Below, piece after piece: positions 48,901 through 58,844 of a stretch of 64,000 nt of DNA. Under the pieces are notes generated by a model that saw nothing but the letters and a program-made list of their open reading frames with translations, did not search any database and was not told where the DNA came from. Position numbers and translations under genes: made by a program. The stretch's first letter is position 1, and every line of letters starts with the position of its first letter. Source of the stretch: Cyrtodaria siliqua (Eukaryota > Mollusca > Bivalvia > Adapedonta > Hiatellidae). The stretch is from NCBI GenBank assembly GCA_037043455.1, contig JAWPHD010010296.1, positions 31,109 through 95,108 on the forward strand, written 5' to 3'.

Positions 48901-49502
48901 TCCCTGTTGGGGTGGGGTGGTGTGAGGTGAGGGATAGAAGGATTGTACGTCAGTCTCAAATTAGTTTTTTATAAAGCGTCTTCAATTACCAAGATATAGG
49001 GGGAGGGATGTATTTGGCTCTACCCCGGCAACCACATGCGGTCACGGGGTCACATGACTTTAATATATACAATTGCTACGCAGGCAACACAATAAAAATA
49101 TGTCCAACATTTGGTTGTGCATTTTATATCTTTTGAGATAACACTAATATAAACGCATTCTATCACTGCATACAGTTATATAATATCTGGGGTAACATGA
49201 ACACGGGATTGGTATAATCTCTACAAAATGGCAAAACACACATCCAGCTATGCATCAATGTCCACATTGAAAGCTATAACTACAAAGTTTGTTATATTTG
49301 TCTACAATTTGGTTTATAATCAAATACACATTATGTGGCATAAAAAAATGGCATAAAACATATCCAGCTATGCACCGATGTCGACAATTGACATCTACAA
49401 CTACAAAAATCACTAAATTTTTCTACGATTTGGTTAATAACCAAGTTCACTTCTTTGATCCAAGTTTAAGTTCGTGTTAATAGCAAGCTGCCAAAAGTGA
49501 AA
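48901..49502. other. No gene recognised
   Basis: It contains CTACCCCGGCAACCACATGC (49021), shared with 6721. A loosely repeated block (AATGGCAAAACACACATCCA then GCTATGCATCAATGTC, and AATGGCATAAAACATATCCA then GCTATGCACCGATGTC) lies at about 49226 and 49348, a diverged ~122-bp direct duplication. Confidence 0.45.
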
Positions 49503-49690
49503 TGAATTGAATTGAATTGGGGTTTAAAGGCGCACCAACACATGAAAGGTTATATGGCGCCTAACAGGAATGAACATGTCAGGCTCATCCTCCATGTAAA
49601 TCGAGATAAAATATGGAGAACAGGCGTAGAACCTTCTCACCCTGAACTGCAGAGAGACTCCATTTATGCTGGAGCCACGTTATAGTTTTT
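49503..49690 (-). repeat. Dispersed repeat family (copy 4, with intact short-repeat tail)
   Basis: It starts GAATTGAATTGAATTGGGGT and continues GGCGCACCAACACATGAAAG, TTATATGGCGCCTAACAGGA, CTCATCCTCCATGTAAATCG and AACCTTCTCACCCTGAACTG. The (GAATT)n start marks the element's 3' end on the minus strand, as for LINEs and SINEs that end in short tandem repeats. Confidence 0.8.
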
Positions 49691-50271
49691 CTGCCACTGC
49701 TCTAGTGATATGAGCGAGATGGCACCTGAAACAATGCAGACATCATGCTGATGACTTTTAATGAGCATGAACAAAAAATTATAAAATGAACATGAATTTG
49801 GCGGGGTTCTACCTCTCTGCCTTCCCCTCCAACGGATCTGCAGTGGCCCTATTCTTTGCCCCGTAACCAAATGTGGGCCCCAGAAACCACAAGGGGCCAA
49901 AAGTGAACTGACCCGCTCAAAGCTTAACGATCAGTATTTATAGATTATAAGTTATCTGCTCCACCTATGTGTTCCCTTAAGCTGTTGGTCTGTTCCACAG
50001 ATATGAAACAGCCATATCATAAACAATCAGGAAAAACAGAGACGTAAATTCTTAGATCTCTGGGAAAAACAACTTCCAAATCAGTTTAATAGCAAAATCA
50101 GGTGAAATAATATAAATTTGGCGGAAATATCACATGACATAAAGTCTAAATTATCGCCATTATAGGTTCATATAATCATAGGCTGGCTTCAATATAAAAT
50201 TAATATCTCGGCTAAGCCTGAAAAATAATCCCCATTTTGCACATAGCTAGACACGGCAACATGAAACAATT
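49691..50271. other. No gene recognised
   Basis: It includes GGCGGGGTTCTACCTCTCTG at about 49800, echoing TCCTACCCCTCTGTATG at 6676, so another dispersed element is likely. No exon seen. Confidence 0.35.
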
Positions 50272-50613
50272 AAAACTAGAACTATCACTTAAGGTGATGA
50301 AATCCCCCATTTAAATTTTAAGTCAAACAATGGGCCATAATTCTGTAATAAATTAGGCAATAAACAATGGGTGATGTAGAGGGACAGGACATCAGTTGTT
50401 ATGTGTATATGAAGTTTGGGAACACATTGAAAACTGTTTGGGGAAATAAATAATTTGTAATGAAAATGTGTTACGAGATGCGACGGGACACAAATGCCTG
50501 ACAGGACGGGATGGGACAGGACATTACGGGCAACGTGATTCCTATATAACCACCCCCCCCACCCCCCCTCCCCCCACACTTCAATTTGTGAAAGCGGGGT
50601 ATAACAATATGGC
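50272..50613 (+). repeat. ~340-bp dispersed repeat, copy 1
   Basis: The order of strings is AACTAGAACTATCACTTAAG, AATGGGCCATAATTCTGTAA, TAAATTAGGCAATAAACAAT, GGGTGATGTAGAGGGACA, CCTATATAACC and GTGAAAGCGGGGTATAA. It is the same as in the copy at 55314. Its C-rich insertion (50551-50576) is not in the other copy. The 159-residue minus-strand ORF crossing it is not conserved in copy 2 and is rejected as a gene. Confidence 0.85.
50551..50576 (-). other. G-quadruplex-forming run on the minus strand
   Basis: On the plus strand three long C runs (8, 7 and 6 C) are separated by single A or T bases, so the minus strand carries three long G runs (6 to 8 G) with one-base spacers. Runs of that length can supply four G-tracts. 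Prediction from sequence only. Confidence 0.6.
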
Positions 50614-50984
50614 AGTCTATATTTTATACATGTATAAAACAGAAATAGGTCTACGTAATTCAACTTTAAAATGTACATTTCATTAGTAACAATTGATCGT
50701 TGTTCATAAGCAGTCTTATGTTTATCTTCATAAATACGTTGAAAAGCTGCGGCAAATATATGTAACATTGCTTACAATTATGGAAGTCATTAAATCTAAC
50801 AACGCTAAGCATTTTATTTATTTATAACTTGCAGACCCGAGAACATACGTAGGCTTTTGAACAGTTGTGTCAAAGTGAGTTTTTTTTACTTAAATGCCAT
50901 GTAAATATTGTACATATATTTATACATAATACATATTGTGCATATTTTACATATATAATAAATATATAATAGGTATTTTGCATG
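50614..50984. other. AT-rich spacer before the 30-bp arrays
   Basis: No gene or strong repeat is seen. TACATATATTTATACATAAT near 50918 begins to resemble the adjoining array. Confidence 0.35.
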
Positions 50985-51850
50985 TACTAAATGTATGGTA
51001 ACATATTGTACATGTAGTTAATACTTGGTAACATATTGTACATGTAACAAATGCATGTTTCATAGTGTACACATAGTAAATGCATGGTTACATAGTATAC
51101 ATATAGTAAATGCATGGTTACATAGTGAACAAATAGTAAATGCATGGTTACATATGGTACACATGGTAAATGCATGGTTACATATTGTACACATAGTAAA
51201 TGCATGGTTACATATTGTACACATACAAAATGCATGGTTACATACTGTACACACAGTAAATACATGGTAACATATTGTACACATAGTAAAAACATGGTTA
51301 CACATTGAACACGTAGTAAATGCATGGTAACATATTGTACACATAGTAAATACATGGTAACATAGTGTACACATAGTAAATACATGGTAACATAGTGTAC
51401 ACATAGTAAAAACATGGTAACATATTGTACACATAGTAAAAACATGGTTACATATTGTACACATAGTAAATACATGGTAACATATTGTACACATAGTAAA
51501 AACATGGTAACATATTGTACACATAGTAAAAACATGGTTACATATTGTACACATAGTAAATACATGGTAACATAGTGTACACATAGTAAATACATGGTAA
51601 CATATTGTACACATAGTAAAAACATGGTTACATATTGTACACATAGTAAATACATGGTAACATATTGTACACATAGTAAATGCACGGTTACATATTGTAC
51701 ACATAGTAAATACATGGTAACATAGTGTACACATAGTAAATGCATGGTTACATAGTGTACACATAGTAAATGTATGGTTACATATTCTACACGTAGCAAA
51801 TGCATAGAAACATAGTTTACATATAGTTAATGCATAATACATATTCTACA
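50985..51850 (+). repeat. 30-bp tandem repeat, subfamily 1 (~29 units)
   Basis: The unit is CATATTGTACACATAGTAAA plus TACATGGTAA (or TGCATGGTTA). The 30-bp period keeps frames open on both strands, giving ORFs such as YVTMYLLCVQ repeated. The unit resembles subfamily 2 at 51955, with GTAAA in place of GTCAA. Confidence 0.96.
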
Positions 51851-51954
51851 TGTAGTAACTATTGTACATGAAGTAAATGCATAGTAACATATTGTAAATG
51901 TAGCAAATACACGGCTACGTATTGACGGTACATATTTCGTACATGCATGATAAC
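51851..51954 (+). repeat. Degenerate junction between the two 30-bp subfamilies
   Basis: Units are shortened and diverged (ATTGTACATGAAGTAAATGC, ATTGTAAATGTAGCAAATAC, ATTGACGGTACATATTTC) before regular subfamily 2 units begin. Confidence 0.7.
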
Positions 51955-53232
51955 ATATTGTACATATAGTCAATGCATGGTTACGTATTGTACATATAGT
52001 CAATGCATGATAACATACTGTACATATAGTCAATGCATGAGAACATATTGTACATATAGTCAATGCATGATAACATACTGTACACATAGTCAATGCATGA
52101 TAACATATTGAGTCAATGCATGATAACATATTGTACATATAGTCAATGCACGATAACATATTGTACATATAGTCAATGCATGATAACATATTGTACATAT
52201 AGTCAATGCAAGATAACATATTGTACATATAGTCAATGCATGATAACATATTGTACATATAGTCAATGCATGATAACATATTGTATATATAGTCAATGCA
52301 TGATAACATATTGTATATATAGTCAATGCATGATAACATATTGTACATATAGTCAATGCATGATAACATATTGTACATATAGTCAATGCATGATAACATG
52401 TTGTACATATAGTCAATGCATGATAACATATTGTACATATAGTCAATGCATGATAACATATTGTACATATAGTCAATGCATGATAACATATGGTACATAT
52501 AGTCAATGCATGATAACATATTGTACATATAGTCAATGCATGATAACATATTGTACATATAGTCAATGCATGATAACATATTGTACATATAGTCAATGCA
52601 TGATAATATATTGTACATATAGTCAATGCATGACAACATATTGTACATAAAGTCAATACATGATAACATATTGTACATATAGTCAATGCATGATAACATA
52701 TTGTACATATAGTCAATGCACGATAACATATTGTACATATAGTCAATGCATGATAACATATTGTACATATAGTCAATGCATGATAACATATTGTACATAT
52801 AGTCAATGCATAATAACATATTGTACATATAGTCAATACATGATAACATATTGTACATATAGTCAATGCACGATAACATATTGTACATATAGTCAAAGCA
52901 TTATAACACATTGTACATATAGTCAATGCACGATAACATATTGTACATATAGTCAATACACAATAACATATTGTACATATAGTCAATACATGATAACATA
53001 TTGTACATATAGTCAATGCATGATAACATATTGTACATATAGTCAATGCTAGATAACATATTGTACATATAGTCAATGCACAATAACATATTGTACATAT
53101 AGTCAATGCATGATAACATATTGTACATATAGTCAATGCACAATAACATATTGTATATATAGTCAATGCATGATAACATATTGTACATATAGTCAATGCA
53201 TGATAACATATTGTACATATAGTCAATGCAAG
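51955..53232 (+). repeat. 30-bp tandem repeat, subfamily 2 (~42 units)
   Basis: The unit is CATATAGTCAATGCATGATA plus ACATATTGTA. Units are very uniform. A 413-residue minus-strand ORF (YHALTICTIC repeated) and others in several frames follow from the period being a multiple of three and lacking stops; they are not genes. The unit contains the palindromes TGCATG(A) and TGTACA. Confidence 0.97.
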
Positions 53233-53814
53233 CATCACTACTTTCAATTCTCTGGTAAACACTAATTTGGAATGTTGCAAAAATAAAGCAATAAGCAAAG
53301 TAGGAATGTAAAAAAAAAGAAGAGAGAACAAATAATGGAATTTAAACAGGAAACATATTATCCTCCTGTATAAACACTACTGTTTAAAGTCTGGTAGACC
53401 ACCTAAATGATATGAAGATTTAAATGATATTTAACATAGCATATTCTACTCTTCTATTTGAAAGACACTTGCATAAATATTAAAGATATTTGCACAAATA
53501 CCAACAAATAATTATAAGGGATTGTATTATTTACTATCTAACTTGCTGCCTAATCATTATTAATAAATAACTTTACGTTATAAATTCAACATTATTTTAA
53601 AACAACAAGCACAACAACCCGTGTATCACAGATTCGACTATGACGTACACCATGTGCCATAGCAACTTGAGTTCATGTTTAAATTATGCTTTATTCACAC
53701 GCAAATTGTATAACTAATTTATACTGAACATTTCTTATTATACTCTGTTAAACAGTTATTTATAAATATTGTGTCACTATAAATTGACCATGTGTTTGAC
53801 GGTGACTCAAACCT
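53233..53814. other. No gene recognised
   Basis: AT-rich sequence without visible repeats or exons. Confidence 0.35.
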
Positions 53815-53935
53815 TTAGGAAAAAGTGGTTAGTCTACCTCCACTGCTAAAAAATTGACTGTCCATGTGACAAATGTGCTTCATATGTGACAAATAGCTTC
53901 AAATGTGCTGAAAATGACGTATAACACCATTCAAC
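53815..53935 (+). mobile_element. SINE tail fragment
   Basis: AGGAAAAAGTGGTTAGTCTA, AAAAAATTGACTGTCCATGT and GTGCTGAAAATGACGTATAA then CACCATTCAACA match the 3' half of the SINEs at 24755 and 29240. The head is missing. Confidence 0.65.
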
Positions 53936-53965
53936 AAAGAAACTATCAAACTGAAAAATGGTATC

Positions 53966-54520
53966 ATCAACACAATATGTCGCATGACCGTTGTACCATC
54001 GTCACTTTGTGTTTCGACCCTGCCACAATATGTCGCATGACCGTAGTACCATAGTCACTTTGTGTTTCGACCCTGCCACTATATGTCGCATGACCGTTGT
54101 ACCATCATCTCTGTATTTCAACCCTGCCACAATATGTCGCATGAGCGTTGTGTCGTTGTAATTAAATTTGTGTTGAGATCCTGTCAATAGCTGTCATACA
54201 TAATGTTTTACATGAATGTCGCATCATCAATGTTCAATTTCTGTTAAGACCCTGTTTTTGTTATGTCACTAGAGTTGTATCATTGTAACTCTTAACACAA
54301 ACGTTGTATCGTAACACTTGCATGTATACTGTATCATCGTAACTCGTACACGAACATTGTATCGTAACACTTGCATGTATACTGTATCATCGTAACTCGT
54401 ACACGAACATTGTATCGTAACACTTGCATGTATACTGTATCATCGTAACTCGTACACGAACATTGTATCATTGTAACTCTTACATGAATGTTGTATCATC
54501 GTAATTTGTTTTGGTGCTTT
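53966..54520 (-). repeat. Degenerate ~53-bp tandem repeat in the 3' UTR/last exon of the coiled-coil gene
   Basis: One set of units (53975, 54028, 54081, 54131) shares ATATGTCGCATGACCGTTGT then ACCATCGTCACTTTGTG. A second set (54317, 54370, 54423) shares CTTGCATGTATACTGTATCA then TCGTAACTCGTACACGAACA. All share a GTTGTATCATCGTAA-type core. The same core lies over the stop codon of the neighbouring gene (TTGTATCATCGTAATTTGTT at 54491-54510), so the gene's last codons are part of the repeat. Confidence 0.75.
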
Positions 54521-54603
54521 GACCGAGAATCAAATAAGTCCCTTATCAGACTAGCCTTCTCCTTTTCCAACTGTGTGATTTTTTCACTCTTTGACCCCAC
54601 CTC
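54496..54603 (-). CDS. Coiled-coil gene, last coding exon with stop
   Basis: 35 codons plus TGA: EVGSKSEKITQLEKEKASLI then RDLFDSRSKHQNKLR. The acceptor is TTGTAG. The stop (TCA at 54496-54498 on the plus strand) falls inside the degenerate tandem repeat that fills the downstream 3' region. Confidence 0.72.
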   Translation of the reverse strand, partial: EVGSKSEKITQLEKEKASLIRDLFDSRSKHQNKLR

Positions 54604-57600
54604 CTACAATACAAAATTTAAAAGTTAATTATTGTGTTTGCTTAAATAGATCCCAAAACCAATCATAAAGAAGTGTAATTCGGTAGTATTCTGGAATCAG
54701 CAGTTAAGTCTGCAGCTTAATTTTCAAAGTCAGACATGATAATTTCTACAGATAAAATCTCTATATACAACAAACTGAAAGCCTTCAATAATATACATAT
54801 TTGACGATTGGTGGAATACTTAATTTCTGTAAGTCTTATAATATTTTATGACACCGTTTTAAATTAAAGAGGCATATCAAAAAGAATGCTACATAGTTCA
54901 GACTTAGAAAGGCTACCTTTGTCAGTTGTTTGTTTTGGTCTTTCAGCCATTTGACAGAACTATCTTCTGAAAACACATTGCTTCTAACTGCTAGGTTCAT
55001 ATGTGCCGGGAAATCCTGAAACAGAAGATCCATATTAGATATTATTGGTAAGCAATATTGAAGAATATAAAATCACGGAATGATGACGTATTTCATTATA
55101 TATATTTCTACGAAGTTAAGTTACGGTTTGTTTTTTATTTTTTCTAATGGACATAACTCAACAATACTCATTTAAGAGTTACAGACCCTTTAGATGTTTA
55201 TTTTGTGAGTAAAGAAAGGTATTTGTTTTAAGTTCCAAAGTCTTAGCACCGATAAATAAGAATCAAAAGGCAAGGTTAAGTTCCACATTAAACCTTTTTC
55301 AAATGAAACTAATTCAAACTAGAACTATCACCAAAGGGATGAATACACCCACTTTTTTATTCTAAGTCGGACAAAGGGCCATAATTCTGTAATAAATTAG
55401 GCGATCAACAATGGGTGATGTAGAGGGACATAAGATCATCGGTTGTTATGAGTATATGATGTCTGGGAACAACCCAAAACTGTTTGAGAAATGCTAGTAA
55501 TAAAAATATGTTGCGCGATGTGACGCCACAGGACAAACGCGACGGGACTGGACATAACTGTGTTACGCAACACAACTGGACGTTACGGACCGCGTGTCCT
55601 ATATAGCTCCCACTTCATTTTTGAAAGCGGGGGTATAAAAATATGAGAGTTCAGATTTATGAACCTTCTGAATTGTATTAATTTTATCATGTTGCAGAGG
55701 TGTACACAATTTCATTGTTGTAGACCAAATATTTCAAACGTTATTAGCCACAATCACTCGTTATTAGCCACAATCACTCGTTATTAGCCACAATCACTCG
55801 TAAGTTCCGGGGTGAACCTTTTTCAAAGGGAAATAATTCAAAATTAAAAAAATATTAATCATATTTTGCTTTACTAAAATCGTGGCATAACTGAAGTCAT
55901 TTTCTTTGGTGATAAGACGTATTAAAGTGTTTAACTGAGTGTAATGAAGAAGGTGAAGGTTAATTTAGAATAACTAATTCGATCGAGTTTAACTTAGAAT
56001 GAATGAATGAATGAATGAATGAATGAATGAATGGTGTTTTATGGCACGTCGACACATAAATAGGTCATATTGTGCGCAAAAACCGACGGAAGATGAAGAA
56101 ATTAAGTAGTAATTAAAAATTAATGTAAATATATAAAGATAAAACTATTAAACAATAAGGGATGATATGGTAGTAATATAAACTATATATGTAAATCAAC
56201 AAATGCCCGTCAATGGGTACATATAAAGAAGTAAATATATCTATATGAACACATTATAATAATTTATATAGTCTGATTTCTTTTAGGAAATCTAAAACAA
56301 GACTAAAATCTATAGTATCAAATAACTCTTTCATAGAATTAACACTGTAGTACCTTTGACGCATAAGATCAAAGTCTACACATTCCAACAAGATGTGTTT
56401 GACTGTTAATGGTGCAAAGCAGGGTATACATTCTGGCAGTGTATTGGGAAGAAATTCAAGAACTGGGTGTGCAAATATGCAAAGAGGGTGTGCAAAATAA
56501 TTTGCTAACATGCGCTACGTGCCAATTCGCGACAAGTGGATGTCTCTGGGGTAATTTATTTTTACAGATAAAGGTGAAAAAAATACATTTTAGATCATAT
56601 TTCTTCTATAAATGTATACAAAACATAACAATATTGAGAAAGTAAGAGATTGGAAGTGCTGCTGACATAAAAAAATATTTATTTTTTACCCCAAAATATT
56701 GGCCACGATTTTTCAAATTTTTCAAAAACAGCCGTGCAAAAGACGGCTGCACGGTTGGCTGGCTAATACACTGCATTCTGGTAATTGCTCAGCTTGTAAT
56801 GAATGAGTATAACGTGTATACCCTATCCTGCAACGCAGTTTAAGTTAGAACTAGAAGGGTGTTCCACGGAATACTGTGTTGCCTGCCATGTACTAATTTC
56901 AGCAAGGACAATCTAACTATAAAGTTTGAAGACAGGTGGGTGCCATCTTTCATGAATTATGGAGAGATATTTTTTTTTAATTGTAAAACTTCTATGAAAA
57001 GGGCACAACTCTGCATTAAACAACTAGTAAGAAAGAACTGCTAGGCTGCAGGTTACAGTTTTATGAAATGTGGCAGAACTCTTCAGAAATAAATTTCAGA
57101 GTTATTGGACACATCAATGGCATTGAATATTTGTAAAGGAAAAACTGTACAAAGTTTCATAAACAAAGGTCAATGTTTTTTCAATGTATGAGCTCAGTTC
57201 GGTTGCAGGTTAAAGTTTTACGAAAAAGGGAATAACTCTGCCAAAATAAAAGTCAAGAGTTATTGGACATGTGCAACGACATTCCTTGGGGTAAATGTCT
57301 AAGTTTCATGAACATAGGTCAAATACTTTTCAAGTTATGGCCAGTTATGAGATTGGTTAGGTTGTAGGTTAAAGTTTTATGAAAAGGGAAATAACTCTGC
57401 CAAAATGAAAGTCAAGTATTAAACGACATCCCTTGAGATAAGATATGTGTGCAGTTTCATGTACAGGTCAAATACTTTTCAAGTTATGGCCAAGGTTAGG
57501 TTGCAGGTTAATGTGTGATGGACGACGACGGACGATGGACAATGCGATACTCAATTTCCTATGTGTTGCCATGCTACGCAGGTAACACAATAACTACGAC

Positions 57601-57784
57601 GACAGACCGTTACTCTGGGAAGTACAGCTAAGGTGGGGGTCATGCTATACAAAATATAGAATACAGGATGTGCTGAAGCTACCTTTTCTGTACTCTCCAT
57701 CAGTGATTTCAGGTTTAGGTTCACTTCTGTGATTCGTCCACGTACAAAATCCATCCTTTCCTGGTTGGACTGTAATGTCACATC
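54496..57784 (-). CDS. Coiled-coil protein of unknown identity, C-terminal three exons
   Basis: Three minus-strand exons (57683-57784, 54917-55015, 54496-54603) have clean AG/GT borders and are all phase 0 (34, 33 and 35 codons plus stop). The joined product is rich in Lys, Glu, Gln and Leu. It has heptad-like segments (ITEVNLNLKSLMESTEK, KWLKDQNKQLTKEVGSKSEK, ITQLEKEKASLIRDL) around a more conserved-looking stretch HMNLAVRSNVFSEDSS. The C-terminus is RSKHQNKLR. I do not recognise the family. The pattern suits a cytoskeletal or mitotic coiled-coil protein, but that is only a guess. Upstream exons must lie beyond the 32-bp satellite (right of 58845) or were missed. The intron between the first two exons holds a LINE fragment and dispersed repeats. 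Confidence 0.7.
54917..55015 (-). CDS. Coiled-coil gene, penultimate exon
   Basis: 33 codons in phase 0: DFPAHMNLAVRSNVFSEDSS then VKWLKDQNKQLTK. The acceptor is CTGTTTCAG and the donor AAAG|GTAGCC. Both donors of this gene share the K|GTAGC form. Confidence 0.72.
55016..55313. other. Intron of the coiled-coil gene, no further feature
   Basis: Part of the intron between the second and third exons from the end. Sequence such as AACTCAACAATACTCATTTAAG suggests a worn dispersed repeat. No exon. Confidence 0.35.
55314..55646 (+). repeat. ~340-bp dispersed repeat, copy 2
   Basis: Same string order as 50272-50613 (AACTAGAACTATCACC, AAGGGCCATAATTCTGTAAT, GGTGATGTAGAGGGACATAA, CCTATATAGC, GAAAGCGGGGGTATAA). 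It lies in the intron of the coiled-coil gene. Confidence 0.85.
55739..55801 (+). repeat. 20-bp tandem repeat, three perfect units
   Basis: The unit GTTATTAGCCACAATCACTC is repeated three times without change. Confidence 0.95.
55998..56511 (-). mobile_element. 5'-truncated non-LTR retrotransposon (LINE), 3' end
   Basis: The minus strand has an 85-codon open frame (56511-56254) with PLTVKHILLECVDFDLMRQR and YYSVNSMKELFDTIDFSLVL. This resembles the C-terminal end of LINE ORF2 proteins, where a C-x-x-C...LTVxHILxxC region follows the RT and thumb. Downstream is a ~220-bp 3' UTR ending GTCGACGTGCCATAAAACAC then CATTC and an (ATTC)n tail, seen as (GAAT)n at 55998-56032. The 3' UTR matches 19706-19863 and 20827-20907. 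Clade not determined (Jockey/CR1-like by tail type). Confidence 0.75.
56512..57029. other. Intron of coiled-coil gene, no clear feature
   Basis: GTGCAAAAGACGGCTGCACG and similar text (56733) form a short inverted repeat, CCGTGCAAAAGACGGCTGCACGG. No exon is seen. Confidence 0.35.
57030..57592 (+). repeat. Dispersed repeat of ~165-bp tandem units
   Basis: Units near 57045, 57205 and 57365 share AGGTTAAAGTTTTATGAAAA, GGGAATAACTCTGCCAAAAT, GTCAAGAGTTATTGGACA and GGTCAAATACTTTTCAAGTT. The right end is GATGGACGACGACGGACGAT then GGACAATGCGATAC, with TACGCAGGTAACACAATAA. This is the same architecture as the repeats at 3300 and 5770. Confidence 0.8.
57683..57784 (-). CDS. Coiled-coil gene, exon (third from end)
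   Basis: 34 codons in phase 0: DVTLQSNQERMDFVRGRITE then VNLNLKSLMESTEK. The acceptor is TTTGTAAACAG and the donor AAAAG|GTAGC. No stop in frame, and amphipathic spacing of Leu/Val/Met. Confidence 0.7.
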
Positions 57785-58844
57785 CTGTTTACAAATATAG
57801 TATACACATGGTGAATATTCTATCAGAAAAAATATAAACAGAGGATCATACACGCGTGCCTGTTTAATACTGAATTTATTAAACGACTTGGATAAAATTA
57901 TATGATGCGAGTTTAATAAATTCAATATTAAATAAGCACAAATGTGAGATTCAATTTATCACGTAACTCAAAAAAAAGCCTCAATACAACATTTTTCATT
58001 GAAGCTCCCTTGTAGCTTCCTATACAAAACAAAACGCAGTCTTATGATCACGTTGTATGCTGACTCGGTCTTCTCCGTATGCCACCAAACAATCTCGTCA
58101 ATTTTCGTAATCTGGTATTTTAAAAGGTTACGGAAATCGACGAGGCAATTTCCATCCGCACCGAGCTGAACGGAAAGAACCGAACTATAATTCGCCCTTT
58201 ATTTGGATGTTAATTTCACTAGTGTAATAGGATAAATACATCATGGCTTTATTTCACTCCCACACTGCAAATTATGTGATAAAAAAGTTTATTATACAGA
58301 AGCTCATAAATGAATTCCCATTGCTATAAAGGAAATTTAGAAAAAAATAAATACAAATTTTAACAAGCCTTTTGGCATGTTTGATGAGAAATAAAATGTA
58401 TTATGGACGGAGGTGTTTCTCGAAAAAGTTGGGGACAACATAGTGTTGTTCTGATTAATCGATTTGATCGATCATCGATTTAGTTTGATAATGTTACAAT
58501 TTTGCAAAAAGTACCAGTAATCAAATATGATATCTCTAGCGTGTATCATAACTTATACTTCAAATAAATGCTGGTCAGTTTCATTCAGCTGCTTTATTAC
58601 CAGAACATACTTGAAATGTGTTTCTTTTCTTTATTATTGTCTGAAAAAGGATTACACTTGTGTTATATTTAGCAGCCATGTTTAATCGATTAACGATCGA
58701 TCATCCGTCGGTTAAATATTCCCAACACTAGGACAACATATGGAATAAACTCAACTAATGACTATTTTGTTTTAATTTTCAAAATTCCTAAAAATATTTG
58801 AACCATGAACTTGAAAAAGTGTGTGTATGTATGTGTCAACACTA
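57785..58844. other. No exon recognised upstream of coiled-coil exon
   Basis: AT-rich. It contains a hairpin at 58094-58144 and TCGATTTGATCGATCATCGA at 58459, with ATCGATTAACGATCGATCAT at 58685, a TCGAT-rich inverted pair. No conserved frame is seen. Confidence 0.4.
58094..58144. other. 17-bp imperfect inverted repeat
   Basis: CTCGTCAATTTTCGTAA and TTACGGAAATCGACGAG are reverse complements with two mismatches, around a 17-base loop. It could be the centre or a solo end of a palindromic DNA element. Confidence 0.5.

Noticed and set aside
50289..50768. 159-residue minus-strand ORF as a gene
   Set aside because: It crosses a dispersed repeat whose second copy at 55314 does not keep the frame, and it includes a C/G homopolymer region (GEGGWGGW).
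51060..53331. Very long ORFs (up to 413 codons) on both strands in the 30-bp arrays as protein-coding genes
   Set aside because: The 30-bp period keeps any stop-free frame open; the same array is open in several frames at once and the product is pure repeat.
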